In this document: positions 8,419 to 17,359 of the stretch, piece by piece | Position numbering within the stretch: position 1 is the stretch's first letter | How the letters are laid out: every line of letters begins with the position of its first letter | From: Microbacter margulisiae | Lineage (GTDB): Bacteria > Bacteroidota > Bacteroidia > Bacteroidales > Paludibacteraceae | NCBI RefSeq assembly: GCF_014192515.1 | Contig: NZ_JACHYB010000002.1 | Location: 1 to 64,000 of the forward strand | DNA length: 64,000 nucleotides | Direction: 5' to 3' | Notes under the pieces: generated by a model | Database searches by the model: none | What the model saw: the letters and a program-made list of their open reading frames with translations, nothing else | Told to the model about the DNA's origin: nothing | Position numbers and translations under genes: made by a program

Positions 8419-10869
8419 TTATTTCTTAATCTTCATCTTGTAGAACGAACGCCATACAAAATAGAATGCAATGATCAGGAATGCACCTCCGATGTAAGGA
8501 GCAACCGGACGGAAATTGGCTGAGATTGCAATTTCCATTGCCAAAAGGCCGAACAAGGTTGTAAACTTGATGATCGGATTCATGGCAACAGAAGAAGTAT
8601 CTTTGAACGGGTCGCCTACGGTGTCACCAACGATGGTAGCATCATGCAATTCGGTACCCTTCATTTTCAGGTCAACTTCAACCACCTTCTTGCTATTGTC
8701 CCAGCAACCACCTGCATTTGCCATAAAGATAGCCTGGAACAAACCGAATATGGCAATCGCGATCAGATAGCTAACAAAGAAAGAAGCTGCCGCAAACTGA
8801 ACTGCCGGAGAAACAACCCCTGTAACTTCAGTCCCGGAGATGAATGCAAATGCCAAAGCAAAGCTAAAGATAGCAGGGAAAATATTCCACATCCCGTGCT
8901 GAGCATATTGGGTACAAATCTTCACCACTTCTTTTGATTTCTCCATCGAAGCTTTCTTTTCAGCGTCCGGATCAAGGTTGATGTTGCGTTTGATGTATTC
9001 CACAGCACGGTAAGCGCCGGTAGTTACAGCCTGCATCGAAGCACCGGTAAACCAGTAAATGACAGCTCCACCACAAAGGAATCCGAGAATCGTCCATGGA
9101 TTCAATACGTTAAGGATGGTTTCAGGAGCCACGCCAAGAACATTCTGAATCACCAGAATGATAGAGAAAATCATCGTTGTGGCACCTACAACAGCCGTAC
9201 CGATCAGTACCGGTTTCGCAGTTGCTTTGAAGGTATTGCCAGCACCATCATTGGCTTCGAGGTAATGTTTTGCTTTTTCGAAGTCAGGTTTGAACCCAAA
9301 CTCTTTTTCAATTTCAGCAGCAACATTAGGTACATCTTCAATCAATGAGAGTTCATATACAGATTGAGCATTATCGGTTACAGGCCCATAGCTGTCAACG
9401 GCAATCGTAACAGGTCCCATGCCCAGCAAACCGAAAGCAACCAAACCAAAGGCAAAAATGGAAGAATAGGACATGAATTGTTCCAGTCCGAAGGTACTGG
9501 CCAAATAGGCGATCAACATCAGGACAACAAACACGGCTCCCATCCAGAAAGCAGAGAAGTTACCGGCAACAAAACCGGACAAAATATTCAATGAAGCCCC
9601 GCCTTCCTTGCTGGCGCCAACTACTTCCTGTACGTGTGCCGATTTAGGGCTGGTAAAGAGCTTTGTAAATTCAGGGATAAGCGCTCCGCCAAGTGTTCCG
9701 CAACTTATGATGACAGATAGAATAATCCACAGATGCGGATTAACCTGACCTAATAATGTGTCGGGACCTACCATGAAATAACTTGCAAAGAAAGTAACGA
9801 CAATACTCAGCAGCGATGTGATCCAAACCAGATTGGTCAATGGGCGTTCAAAATCCAAATCATCACTATTGCTGTATAGTTTTTTGCTCAAAGCGCCATT
9901 AATCCAAAAAGCAACCACTGAAGTGATGATCATCAGGATACGCATTACAAAGATCCATGTCAGGAAGCTTGCCTGCCATTCGGGATTAGCAATGAATTTA
10001 TTGTTGGTGATGGTACCAACGGCAAGTACGATAAATGAGATAAGAGCTACACCGGTAACCCCGTATGTTTCGAAACCATCAGCGGTTGGACCAACACTGT
10101 CGCCAGCGTTGTCACCGGTACAGTCGGCTATAACGCCGGGGTTACGTGGATCGTCTTCGTCAATTTTGAAAACAACTTTCATTAAGTCAGAGCCGATATC
10201 GGCAATCTTGGTGAAGATACCCCCTGCAATACGCAGTGCAGCAGCACCCAGAGATTCACCAATGGCAAATCCCACGAAGCATGCTCCGGCTACGTCGCGC
10301 GGCATCAATACGAGGATGATCAACATCATGATCAGTTCGATGCTGACAAGCATAACACCGATGCTCATGCCTGCATTCAAAGGAATATTCAGCAACTTGA
10401 GCGGTTTGCGTTCCAGCGAAGCAAAAGCCATACGGCTATTGGCCAGTGTATTCATACGAATACCGAACCATGCCACACTGTATGAACCCAGAATACCCAA
10501 CACGGTCCATCCTAAGATCAGCAATACACCCCAGGCACTGTTGCTTTCGAGGAACCCAAAATAGAACGTAACACACGCTGCGATGAAAAGGAACAACCAG
10601 ATCAGAAATTTACCCTGTTGGAGTAAATAGGTCTTACAGGTAGCAAAAATAACGTTCGACACATCGAGCATTGATTGATGCGCCCTGATGGCTTTCACTT
10701 TCAAGAATTGATAAAGGCCGAACAGAAGGCCTAATGCGCAGATAACAAAACCCCAGATGAGAAGATGGTTCTGATCTGCAGATAAAGTAGGAATTTTAAG
10801 ATTTGCTTCACTTGCCCATGTCAACATCGGCAGCGAAAGCCCTGCTAATAATAACGACAGTTTTTTCAT
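8419..10869 (-). CDS. hppA: Membrane-bound cation-pumping pyrophosphatase
   Basis: Integral membrane enzyme that couples PPi hydrolysis to cation (H+ and/or Na+) export. The 816-residue protein is longer than the usual 650-770 and has about 16 hydrophobic segments, including an N-terminal one that may be a cleaved signal (MKKLSLLLAG to LTWASEA). Signature segments are KIADIGSDLM, DEDDPRNPGVIADCTGDNAGDS, GPTADGFETYG, and NDGAGNTFKATAKP and NAGGCWDNSKK toward the C-terminus. Lys548 in GNTFKA stands where K+-dependent enzymes have Ala, which by family knowledge points to K+-independence. The pumped ion cannot be settled by eye. Confidence 0.95.
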   Translation of the reverse strand: MKKLSLLLAGLSLPMLTWASEANLKIPTLSADQNHLLIWGFVICALGLLFGLYQFLKVKAIRAHQSMLDVSNVIFATCKTYLLQQGKFLIWLFLFIAACVTFYFGFLESNSAWGVLLILGWTVLGILGSYSVAWFGIRMNTLANSRMAFASLERKPLKLLNIPLNAGMSIGVMLVSIELIMMLIILVLMPRDVAGACFVGFAIGESLGAAALRIAGGIFTKIADIGSDLMKVVFKIDEDDPRNPGVIADCTGDNAGDSVGPTADGFETYGVTGVALISFIVLAVGTITNNKFIANPEWQASFLTWIFVMRILMIITSVVAFWINGALSKKLYSNSDDLDFERPLTNLVWITSLLSIVVTFFASYFMVGPDTLLGQVNPHLWIILSVIISCGTLGGALIPEFTKLFTSPKSAHVQEVVGASKEGGASLNILSGFVAGNFSAFWMGAVFVVLMLIAYLASTFGLEQFMSYSSIFAFGLVAFGLLGMGPVTIAVDSYGPVTDNAQSVYELSLIEDVPNVAAEIEKEFGFKPDFEKAKHYLEANDGAGNTFKATAKPVLIGTAVVGATTMIFSIILVIQNVLGVAPETILNVLNPWTILGFLCGGAVIYWFTGASMQAVTTGAYRAVEYIKRNINLDPDAEKKASMEKSKEVVKICTQYAQHGMWNIFPAIFSFALAFAFISGTEVTGVVSPAVQFAAASFFVSYLIAIAIFGLFQAIFMANAGGCWDNSKKVVEVDLKMKGTELHDATIVGDTVGDPFKDTSSVAMNPIIKFTTLFGLLAMEIAISANFRPVAPYIGGAFLIIAFYFVWRSFYKMKIKK

Positions 10870-10899
10870 AAAGACGATTAATTAAAGGTTAGAGTATCT

Positions 10900-10933
10900 C
10901 AAATATAGTTGACAATCACAACCGTGTGATTGT
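10900..10933 (-). promoter_or_regulatory. hppA -7 box with adjacent 9-bp inverted repeat
   Basis: TATATTTG on the minus strand (10907-10900) matches TAnnTTTG and lies 31 bases before the hppA start. Immediately upstream is a perfect inverted repeat, ACAATCACA / TGTGATTGT (10912-10920 and 10925-10933, 4-base loop). No TTG is found at the proper distance, so the palindrome may replace or cover the -33 region as an operator. This is inference from position. Confidence 0.45.
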
Positions 10934-11328
10934 GTGCGTTATTTCTGTTCAGGAGATGCGTTTCGTCTGGCACTACTTTCATTTGAAGCCGCTAAAATAT
11001 AAAAAATGTCCAACATCACACGTTACTAAATAGTAAATAGCCGGCGTTTATGCCCAAATTATTATAAATATCTTTTTTGAGGGGAATTTTACTTGCAAAA
11101 TGTAGTTTCAACTACCCTACCCCTCCAAATCGAACCTTATTCACTAAAAATAGCTGGTATATTAAAAAAAGAGTGATACTTTGCACGCAAATAAAGGCTC
11201 TGCTTTTTGCCCTGTTGATTTCATTTCCAGCGTTGATTCCCGGGCTTGTTAAACGGTCATGAAGGTTCAGGATGATGCAATGACTGAAAAATATGTTTTT
11301 GAACATAGTCTGATTTTTTTGTTGATAT

Positions 11329-11358
11329 TTGCTACCTCAGGAACATTTAATAAATTTG
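11329..11358 (+). promoter_or_regulatory. Promoter-like pair in the long gap before the DUF6261 gene
   Basis: TTG (11329-11331), 19 bases, TAAATTTG (11351-11358) is a full match to the Bacteroidota promoter. It lies about 510 bases before the gene at 11870, and a transcript from it would run through the repeat array at 11597-11761. Apart from this, the array and scattered hairpins (ACCTGC-C-GCAGGT at 11522-11534), I see no gene in 10934-11869. Confidence 0.45.
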
Positions 11359-11596
11359 CAGATATTGATTTTTGAAATCGTTTCCGGCAAGAAATTCAGG
11401 CAAAAAGCAACGGTCTTTGTGTTTTGTTACGCAAACAATGATGATTCAAAGGATGATCTTTAATATTTAGCAAAATAAACGATCCGGCAACAACGGGTTC
11501 AACCATTTTTTGCAAAAAATGACCTGCCGCAGGTTTAAAGCAGCACATCCTGACACAAAAAAAGTGTGGCGCACTCCTGCGGCAAGCCAGAACGCA

Positions 11597-11761
11597 TGGA
11601 AAATTGCTTCCCGCAGCAGTGTTTGGACAAATAACGTTAACATTATTGCTTCCTCATTTCTGAGCCGTTAAATAACATCAACATTATTGCTTCCTCATTT
11701 CTGAGCGGTGAAAGAACGTTAATGTTATTGCTTCCCGCAGCGATGCGACAGGAAATAACAC
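11597..11761 (+). repeat. Four tandem units of 41-42 bp with terminal inverted repeats
   Basis: Units start at 11597, 11639, 11680 and 11721. The two middle ones are near identical (AACATTATTGCTTCC at the start); the outer two have diverged but keep ATTGCTTCC at the same offset. Unit ends such as AATAACGTT are nearly the reverse complement of unit starts AACATTATT, so each unit can fold on itself. No coding frame is apparent. The array ends about 110 bases before the DUF6261 gene. Confidence 0.75.
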
Positions 11762-11869
11762 CAAATAACAAAGCCGGCTCACCATTGTTGACCGGCATAC
11801 TCTATAAAAACCGAAGAAAAATGGCTTTAGAGAGCAAATATTTTATTTTTTCACTTAATCTTTATCGTT

Positions 11870-12610
11870 ATGTCAATACATAATTTTTCTCTGCGACCTT
11901 TGCATAATGAAGAACACTTCAAGTTTCACACCGATGTAGACGGGTTAATCACAGAAGCAACCCCGGAGGTTTTGAAAATTCCCCTACTCTATCCTCCCTA
12001 CAAAGCCCTTTTGTCCAATGAACTGGAAGCAATGGACAAAATAAGCAAGAGCTCCACAACGGAAAAAATTGACGCAGCCGACATTGCCCGCGACAATGTG
12101 ATACAAGGAATCGTCAAAATGGATAATGCCATGCTCCATCATTTCGACCCTGCCGTCAGTGAAGCGGCATCGCGGGTGAAAATTGTCCTCGACAGCTTCG
12201 CAGGCATAACTCATTATGCCTATGACAAGGAATCGGCAGCCATCATCAAGTTGCTCGAACTGTTGAAAGGCTCTCTGGCAGCCGATGTTGCTGCAATAGG
12301 GCTAACAAGCTGGGTGACCGAACTGGAGGCAAAAAACAAGGAGTTTGACGATCTGTTCACCAGCCGTTATGACGAACAGGCTGCGAAATCAGCCCTGCAG
12401 ATGAAAGATATCCGGGTACAAATAGATGATGCCTACAACAAATTCACAGAACGGATCAACGCGCTGATGGTTATAGAAGGCGAAGCAGCCTATGCCGATT
12501 TTGTTACCAAGCTCAACCTGCGCATCGACCATTATGCCAACCTGCTTGCCCTGCGCAAAGGCAGGAACAAAGCCGCTGCAAAAGCTGCTACCGCTACACC
12601 GGAAGCATAA
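11870..12610 (+). CDS. DUF6261 family protein
   Basis: A 246-residue, mostly alpha-helical protein without signal peptide. The start MSIHNFSLRPLHNEEHFKFHTDV and the helical body ending LRIDHYANLLALRKGRNKAAAKAA fit the Bacteroidota family DUF6261, whose function is unknown. The last 20 residues are a basic, Ala-rich tail (KGRNKAAAKAATATPEA). It follows a 41-bp tandem repeat array. A second, divergent member of the same type lies at 60800. I recognise the family from overall pattern and cannot give a function. Confidence 0.7.
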   Translation: MSIHNFSLRPLHNEEHFKFHTDVDGLITEATPEVLKIPLLYPPYKALLSNELEAMDKISKSSTTEKIDAADIARDNVIQGIVKMDNAMLHHFDPAVSEAASRVKIVLDSFAGITHYAYDKESAAIIKLLELLKGSLAADVAAIGLTSWVTELEAKNKEFDDLFTSRYDEQAAKSALQMKDIRVQIDDAYNKFTERINALMVIEGEAAYADFVTKLNLRIDHYANLLALRKGRNKAAAKAATATPEA

Positions 12611-12734
12611 TAAATTAGCACATACCTCTTATCCGGCCATCCTAAATCGCCGGATAGGGGGCATGAATGTCAAGCAAAACATTATATAAAGGACAAAGAG
12701 CAGAAGCCGAAAAGCTTACGAGTAGGCAAAAAGC

Positions 12735-13895
12735 ATGATAAAAAGGAACGTTCTATTATTGGTAGGCATTGCGGTCAATGCGGTATTATTGCAAAGCTGC
12801 CTCAAACAATACCCTGCAATATCTTCCAAAACAAAAAAAATAATATGTTGTTGTTCATCCGGAACCACCTGTTCGGCTGTTATTGATACCTCCATGAATT
12901 TATGGACCTGGGGAAATAATGATGATGGACAACTTGGCGATGGTACCACAATAAGCAAAACCACCCCTGTTCATATCATTGCCGGAACCAAGTTTAAAGA
13001 AGTTTCTGCATCATGGAAAGGCATGTTAGCTATCGATGCAGACAGTAATCTTTGGGCATGGGGTAACAACAGCTACGGACAATTAGGGAACGGGACCACG
13101 ACAAACAGTGATATCCCAGTACAAGTTATGGCAGGAACAAAATTTATTTCTGCATCGAGCGGAGGCATTTTCTCTTTAGCAATAGATGACCAAGGACATT
13201 TATGGGGTTGGGGAGATAATAGTTACGGAGAATTAGGAAGTAGTCCCGGAGGCAATGTTACGACGCCACAGGAAATAGAACCATCAGTTTCTTTCAAAGT
13301 CATTTCAGCAGGATCGGAATTTGCATTAGCTATTGACAACTCAGGCAATATCTGGTCATGGGGCTTAAATAGTAACATGCCATTAGGAATTGATACATTA
13401 GCAGCAGGAGTAATCTATTGTCCACCACACAAAATAAATTCCAATCAAAAATTTACAGCCATTGCAGCCGAATGGCTTGATGCCTTAGCAATAGACGAAT
13501 CAGGTAACCTATGGATATGGGGCGAAGTAGGTATGGAAACTCCACTGTACCTGCAAAAAGCAAAACCTTATCAGATTCAATCCGGAACACAGTTTACCGT
13601 TATATCAACCTCAACTACGGCAATAGCCATTGATGACTCAGGCCATTTATGGAGCTGGGGAAGCAATTATAACGGACAAATAGGAGATGGAACATACTCT
13701 TCATCTTCTTATCCCTTAAGATTACAATCAAGCACACCGTTTGTAGCAGCTTCATGCTCAAATTCTGTTTTGGCTTTTGGCGAAGATGGCAGTTTGTGGG
13801 CCTGGGGAGATAATCAATATGGGCAACTAGGCGATGGAACTACTGTCAGCAGAGCTACGCCTGAACGCATTTATTTGGAAGATGGAAATAAGTAG
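12735..13895 (+). CDS. RCC1-repeat lipoprotein (first of two)
   Basis: A 386-residue protein with an N-terminal hydrophobic stretch ending in LLQSC, a lipobox, so probably an exported lipoprotein. It then carries seven RCC1-type repeats of about 50 residues, each centred on a motif like GNLWTWGNNxxGQLGDGT; the fourth and fifth are degenerate. Seven repeats fit one closed seven-bladed beta-propeller. The role is unknown; bacterial RCC1 propellers are usually binding scaffolds. A paralogue follows three bases later, indicating tandem duplication and one transcript. Confidence 0.82.
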   Translation: MIKRNVLLLVGIAVNAVLLQSCLKQYPAISSKTKKIICCCSSGTTCSAVIDTSMNLWTWGNNDDGQLGDGTTISKTTPVHIIAGTKFKEVSASWKGMLAIDADSNLWAWGNNSYGQLGNGTTTNSDIPVQVMAGTKFISASSGGIFSLAIDDQGHLWGWGDNSYGELGSSPGGNVTTPQEIEPSVSFKVISAGSEFALAIDNSGNIWSWGLNSNMPLGIDTLAAGVIYCPPHKINSNQKFTAIAAEWLDALAIDESGNLWIWGEVGMETPLYLQKAKPYQIQSGTQFTVISTSTTAIAIDDSGHLWSWGSNYNGQIGDGTYSSSSYPLRLQSSTPFVAASCSNSVLAFGEDGSLWAWGDNQYGQLGDGTTVSRATPERIYLEDGNK

Positions 13896-13934
13896 TCCAT
13901 GGATGAATACAGCACAAAACCATCAAAAGATAAA

Positions 13935-15077
13935 ATGATGAGAAAGAATATCTACATATTGGGAATAGCAATTCTTAGCATATTGGCATGCATATCATGC
14001 TCAAAAAACGAAGATGTTAGAATCACAACACAAAACGCAAAATGTGCATTAGGCGACTATGTTGGCATATATCTGGATGCATCGGGAAACATTTGGACTT
14101 GGGGAAATAATCAATTTGGAGGATTAGGAAATGGAAATACGACAGGATTAACAACTCCTGCCAAACTAAACACGGACAACCATTTTGTTTCTGTTGCATC
14201 CGGGATAAGTCATGGCTTAGCTATTGATAATTCAGGAAACCTGTGGGTATGGGGCAATAATACCTACGGACAATTGGGGGATGGGACAAGAAATTCCTCT
14301 CTTGTTCCCAAACAAATCATGGCCGGAACAAAATTCGTATTTATAGCATCCGGAGGGTATAACTCATTTGCTATTGATGCTGCAGGAAATCTATGGGGAT
14401 GGGGGGACAATTCATATGGAGTTCTGGGAGATACAATCAATAATATCATAGTAAGCCCTACCCAGTTTAAACCAGGCATTCGATTTCAACAGGTTTCATG
14501 TCGCGGTTACAGTGTAGTAGCGCTGGATATTTCAGGTAACTTGTGGACTTGGGGTAATAATGAATTTTCCCAATTAGGCGATGGTACGCGAATAAATAGA
14601 ACAACACCAGAAATGATATCCGACGGCGTGAAATTTAAGTATGCAATAATGGGGGATGTTACTGGATTAGCGATTGATGTCTCAGGTCAACTTTGGGCAT
14701 GGGGACAAAATTCATGGGGACAATATGGGGATAGCACACAACTCAGTTCTTCTATTCCCCAAAAAGTGCAAACAGAAAAAAGATATCAGATGATTTCTTC
14801 AGTTTCAGACTTTGTTTTCGGTATTGATGAATCCGGATTACTTTGGGGATGGGGAACCAGTTTTGACAATTATCTATTAGGCAAACTATTGGTTCTTGTA
14901 CCTATTCAGATTATGCCCGGTAAAACATTTCAATATGTAGCAGATGGAGACTATAGCGTTCTTGCAATTGACACAGAAGGGTCTCTTTGGGGTTGGGGGG
15001 ACAACGAACATGGAGAGCTCGGTAACGGAACAACAACTCCTGTTGCCACACCTATACAAATCAATATTACTCCGTAA
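13935..15077 (+). CDS. RCC1-repeat lipoprotein (second of two)
   Basis: I place the start at the ATG at 13935 (MMRKNIYILGI), because it opens directly into a signal peptide with lipobox LACISC; an in-frame ATG at 13899 would add 12 hydrophilic residues. Seven RCC1 repeats follow (GNIWTWGNNQFGGLG to GSLWGWGDNEHGELG). The sixth is degenerate and has lost its Gly-Asp-Gly-Thr end. Same architecture as the preceding gene, moderately diverged. It ends just before a strong terminator. Function unknown, probably surface or periplasmic. Confidence 0.82.
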   Translation: MMRKNIYILGIAILSILACISCSKNEDVRITTQNAKCALGDYVGIYLDASGNIWTWGNNQFGGLGNGNTTGLTTPAKLNTDNHFVSVASGISHGLAIDNSGNLWVWGNNTYGQLGDGTRNSSLVPKQIMAGTKFVFIASGGYNSFAIDAAGNLWGWGDNSYGVLGDTINNIIVSPTQFKPGIRFQQVSCRGYSVVALDISGNLWTWGNNEFSQLGDGTRINRTTPEMISDGVKFKYAIMGDVTGLAIDVSGQLWAWGQNSWGQYGDSTQLSSSIPQKVQTEKRYQMISSVSDFVFGIDESGLLWGWGTSFDNYLLGKLLVLVPIQIMPGKTFQYVADGDYSVLAIDTEGSLWGWGDNEHGELGNGTTTPVATPIQINITP

Positions 15078-15101
15078 TTCTTATATTTCGTCCAAAAAAA
15101 C

Positions 15102-15142
15102 ATAAAGGAGGATATCCATATACAATGGATATCCTCCTTTAT
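15102..15142 (+). terminator. Long-stem hairpin after the RCC1 genes
   Basis: A perfect stem of at least 16 bp, AAAGGAGGATATCCAT / ATGGATATCCTCCTTT (15104-15119 with 15125-15140), with a 5-base loop lies about 25 bases after the stop. The T run on the plus side is short. It reads as a terminator or a 3'-end stabilising hairpin. Confidence 0.7.
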
Positions 15143-15281
15143 TATATCATTGCAGTTGCTATCTTCAGATTTTCATTGTCCATTGTCAATTGAATACGAC
15201 TTCTTTAACTTTCTGTGTGCAGCCAATGTGTCCGTTTTATCCGCATTGTCTGTTGTGCGTCAAGAAAAATCATGAAGCATA

Positions 15282-15408
15282 GCGTAAAAACAAAAACTGT
15301 TTGAGCGAAGCGAGTTTTTTTGTTTTAGCGTAGCGGAATGATTTTTTAGCAACAATAGGCAGAGCGGTGGCATTTTTGTTTACTTTTTTTGCTGTAGAAA
15401 AAAGTAAA
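15282..15408. repeat. Non-coding block with two AT-rich inverted repeats
   Basis: In the gap 15143-15511 I see no gene. It holds an inverted repeat around AGCGAAGCGAG (arms rich in AAAACAAAAACT / AGTTTTTTTGTTTT, 15282-15330) and a second hairpin, TTTACTTTTTT / AAAAAAGTAAA (15379-15389 with 15398-15408). The second may act as a weak terminator for argS on the minus strand. The block looks like a dispersed genomic repeat, but that cannot be tested from one copy. Confidence 0.4.
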
Positions 15409-15511
15409 AGCCCGTCCGGTTTGAGGACAAAAGCTATATGAATCACAAAGGAAACATAGTATCCATGTATCTTAAAAAAAGAAGAGACTATGTATTATAT
15501 TCCCTCTCCTA

Positions 15512-17305
15512 TTACATTCTGTCCGGCATCTCGATGCCCAGCAATGACATGGCCGTGAAGAGCACTTTCGCGGTATTCGACGAAAGCATCAGGCGGAATG
15601 TACGCAATGCCTCGTTACCTTCCTTCAGAATGGGATAGTCATGATAGAACTGGTTGTACTCCTTGGCCAGCTCGTAGGCATAATTGGCCACCACTGCCGG
15701 CGAATATTCCGTCCCTGCTTCTTCCACCACCGAAGGAAATTCGTTGAGCAACTGCACCAGACTGATCTCCTTTTCCGAAAGCGGTTCCGAGATGTTTATC
15801 ACCCCGCTGACTTGCAGCGAAGCCTCTTCGGCCTTACGCATCACGGAACGGATACGGGCATAGGTGTATTGGATAAACGGGCCGGTATTCCCGTTAAAAT
15901 CAACCGACTCCTTGGGATTGAAAGTCATGTTTTTGCGCGGGTCAACCTTCAGAATAAAATATTTCAGAGCGCCCAGACCGACTTTGCGCACAATTTCATT
16001 CGCCTCCTCCGTCGTGCATTGGTCGAGCTTGCCCAGCTCCTCCGACATCTGACGGGCAGTAGCCGTCATTTCGTCAATCAGGTCATCGGCATCAACTACC
16101 GTGCCTTCGCGCGATTTCATCTTGCCTTCCGGCAGTTCAACCATACCGTAGGAGAAATGCACCAGATCTTTGCCCCAGGCAAAACCCAACTTGTCCAGCA
16201 GGATGGAGAGCACCTGAAAATGGTAGTTTTGTTCATTCCCCACCACATAGATCATCTTGTTGATAGGATAATCGTCATAACGAAGCTTCGCCGTGCCAAT
16301 GTCCTGCGTCATGTAAACCGAGGTACCGTCAGCACGAAGCAACAGTTTTTCGTCAAGGCCGTCGGCTGTCAGGTCAGCCCACACGGAATTATCGGAACGT
16401 TGATAGAAGATGCCTTTGGCAACTCCCTCCTCAACCTTTTGCTTTCCGGTCAGGTAAGTCTCCGACTCATAATAAATCTTGTCGAAATCAACGCCCAGCG
16501 CTTTGTACGTAGCATCAAACCCGGCATAAACCCAGTGGTTCATCATTTCCCACAGCGAGCGGACTTCCGGATCGCCGGCTTCCCATTTGCGAAGCATCTC
16601 CTGTGCTTCAAGCATCAGCGGAGCCTCTTTCTTGGCCTGCTCTTCGTCAATTCCCTTCCCCATCAGCTCCTGAACCTGCTGCTTATATGCTTTGTCGAAT
16701 TTCACATAGTAATCGCCCACCAGATGGTCACCTTTCATGCCTGTTGATTCAGGCGTAGCGCCGTTCCCGAATTTCTGCCAGGCCAGCATCGACTTACAGA
16801 TATGGATACCGCGGTCGTTCACTATATTGGTTTTCACCAGGCGGTTGCCGTTTGCTTTGACAATCTCGCCAAGGCTGTACCCCAACAGGTTGTTGCGGAT
16901 ATGTCCCAGGTGCAGCGGCTTGTTGGTATTAGGCGATGAATATTCGATCATCACCAGCGGCGCATCCGAAGCAGCAGCTTTGACGCCGAAAGCAGGTTGT
17001 GCGTCGATAGCGCGAAGTGTCTCAATCCAGTAACTTTGTGCGATCGTAAGGTTAAGAAAACCCTGGATAACATTGAACTTTGCGATCACCGGATTGTTTT
17101 GTTGCAGGTATTCGCCAATCGATTGGGCAATAGCAGCGGGCGACTGGCGCAACTGTTTTGCCAAAGGAAAAATCACAATCGTCACATCCCCCTCAAACTC
17201 TTTCTTGGTTTTCTGCACTTGCAGCGCCTGCCCGTCAACAACAACGTGATAGACATTATCGACAGCTTCGCATACCGCTTTCCGGATTGTAGTTTCAATG
17301 CTCAT
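15512..17305 (-). CDS. argS: Arginyl-tRNA synthetase
   Basis: Class I aminoacyl-tRNA synthetase charging tRNA-Arg. The 597 residues are normal for the family. The N-terminal Add-1 domain (EFEGDVTIVIFPLAKQL) is followed by SSPNTNKPLHLGHIRNN, which holds the HIGH motif (HLGH, residues 132-135), by the GMVELPEGKMKSREG loop taking the place of KMSKS, and by the C-terminal DALR anticodon domain (FIQYTYARIRSVMRKAEE, ending LGIEMPDRM). Start at ATG 17305. It may share a transcript with the EamA and PfkB genes upstream. Confidence 0.97.
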   Translation of the reverse strand: MSIETTIRKAVCEAVDNVYHVVVDGQALQVQKTKKEFEGDVTIVIFPLAKQLRQSPAAIAQSIGEYLQQNNPVIAKFNVIQGFLNLTIAQSYWIETLRAIDAQPAFGVKAAASDAPLVMIEYSSPNTNKPLHLGHIRNNLLGYSLGEIVKANGNRLVKTNIVNDRGIHICKSMLAWQKFGNGATPESTGMKGDHLVGDYYVKFDKAYKQQVQELMGKGIDEEQAKKEAPLMLEAQEMLRKWEAGDPEVRSLWEMMNHWVYAGFDATYKALGVDFDKIYYESETYLTGKQKVEEGVAKGIFYQRSDNSVWADLTADGLDEKLLLRADGTSVYMTQDIGTAKLRYDDYPINKMIYVVGNEQNYHFQVLSILLDKLGFAWGKDLVHFSYGMVELPEGKMKSREGTVVDADDLIDEMTATARQMSEELGKLDQCTTEEANEIVRKVGLGALKYFILKVDPRKNMTFNPKESVDFNGNTGPFIQYTYARIRSVMRKAEEASLQVSGVINISEPLSEKEISLVQLLNEFPSVVEEAGTEYSPAVVANYAYELAKEYNQFYHDYPILKEGNEALRTFRLMLSSNTAKVLFTAMSLLGIEMPDRM

Positions 17306-17359
17306 AACTGATTCGTTTTTTATGGAAAAGAGAGCCGGCTCTTTTTTCTATGGATGATT

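Noticed and set aside
9818..10564. 248-codon plus-strand frame
   Set aside because: Antisense to hppA, Ser/Pro/Ile-rich with no recognisable domain, while the minus-strand frame is a clear enzyme.
11077..11306. Small overlapping frames of about 60 codons on both strands
   Set aside because: No start context, no family and no conservation signal; the region looks non-coding.
15641..16747. 368-codon plus-strand frame
   Set aside because: Antisense to the clear argS gene; composition (His, Gln, Phe rich) is typical of an antisense shadow.
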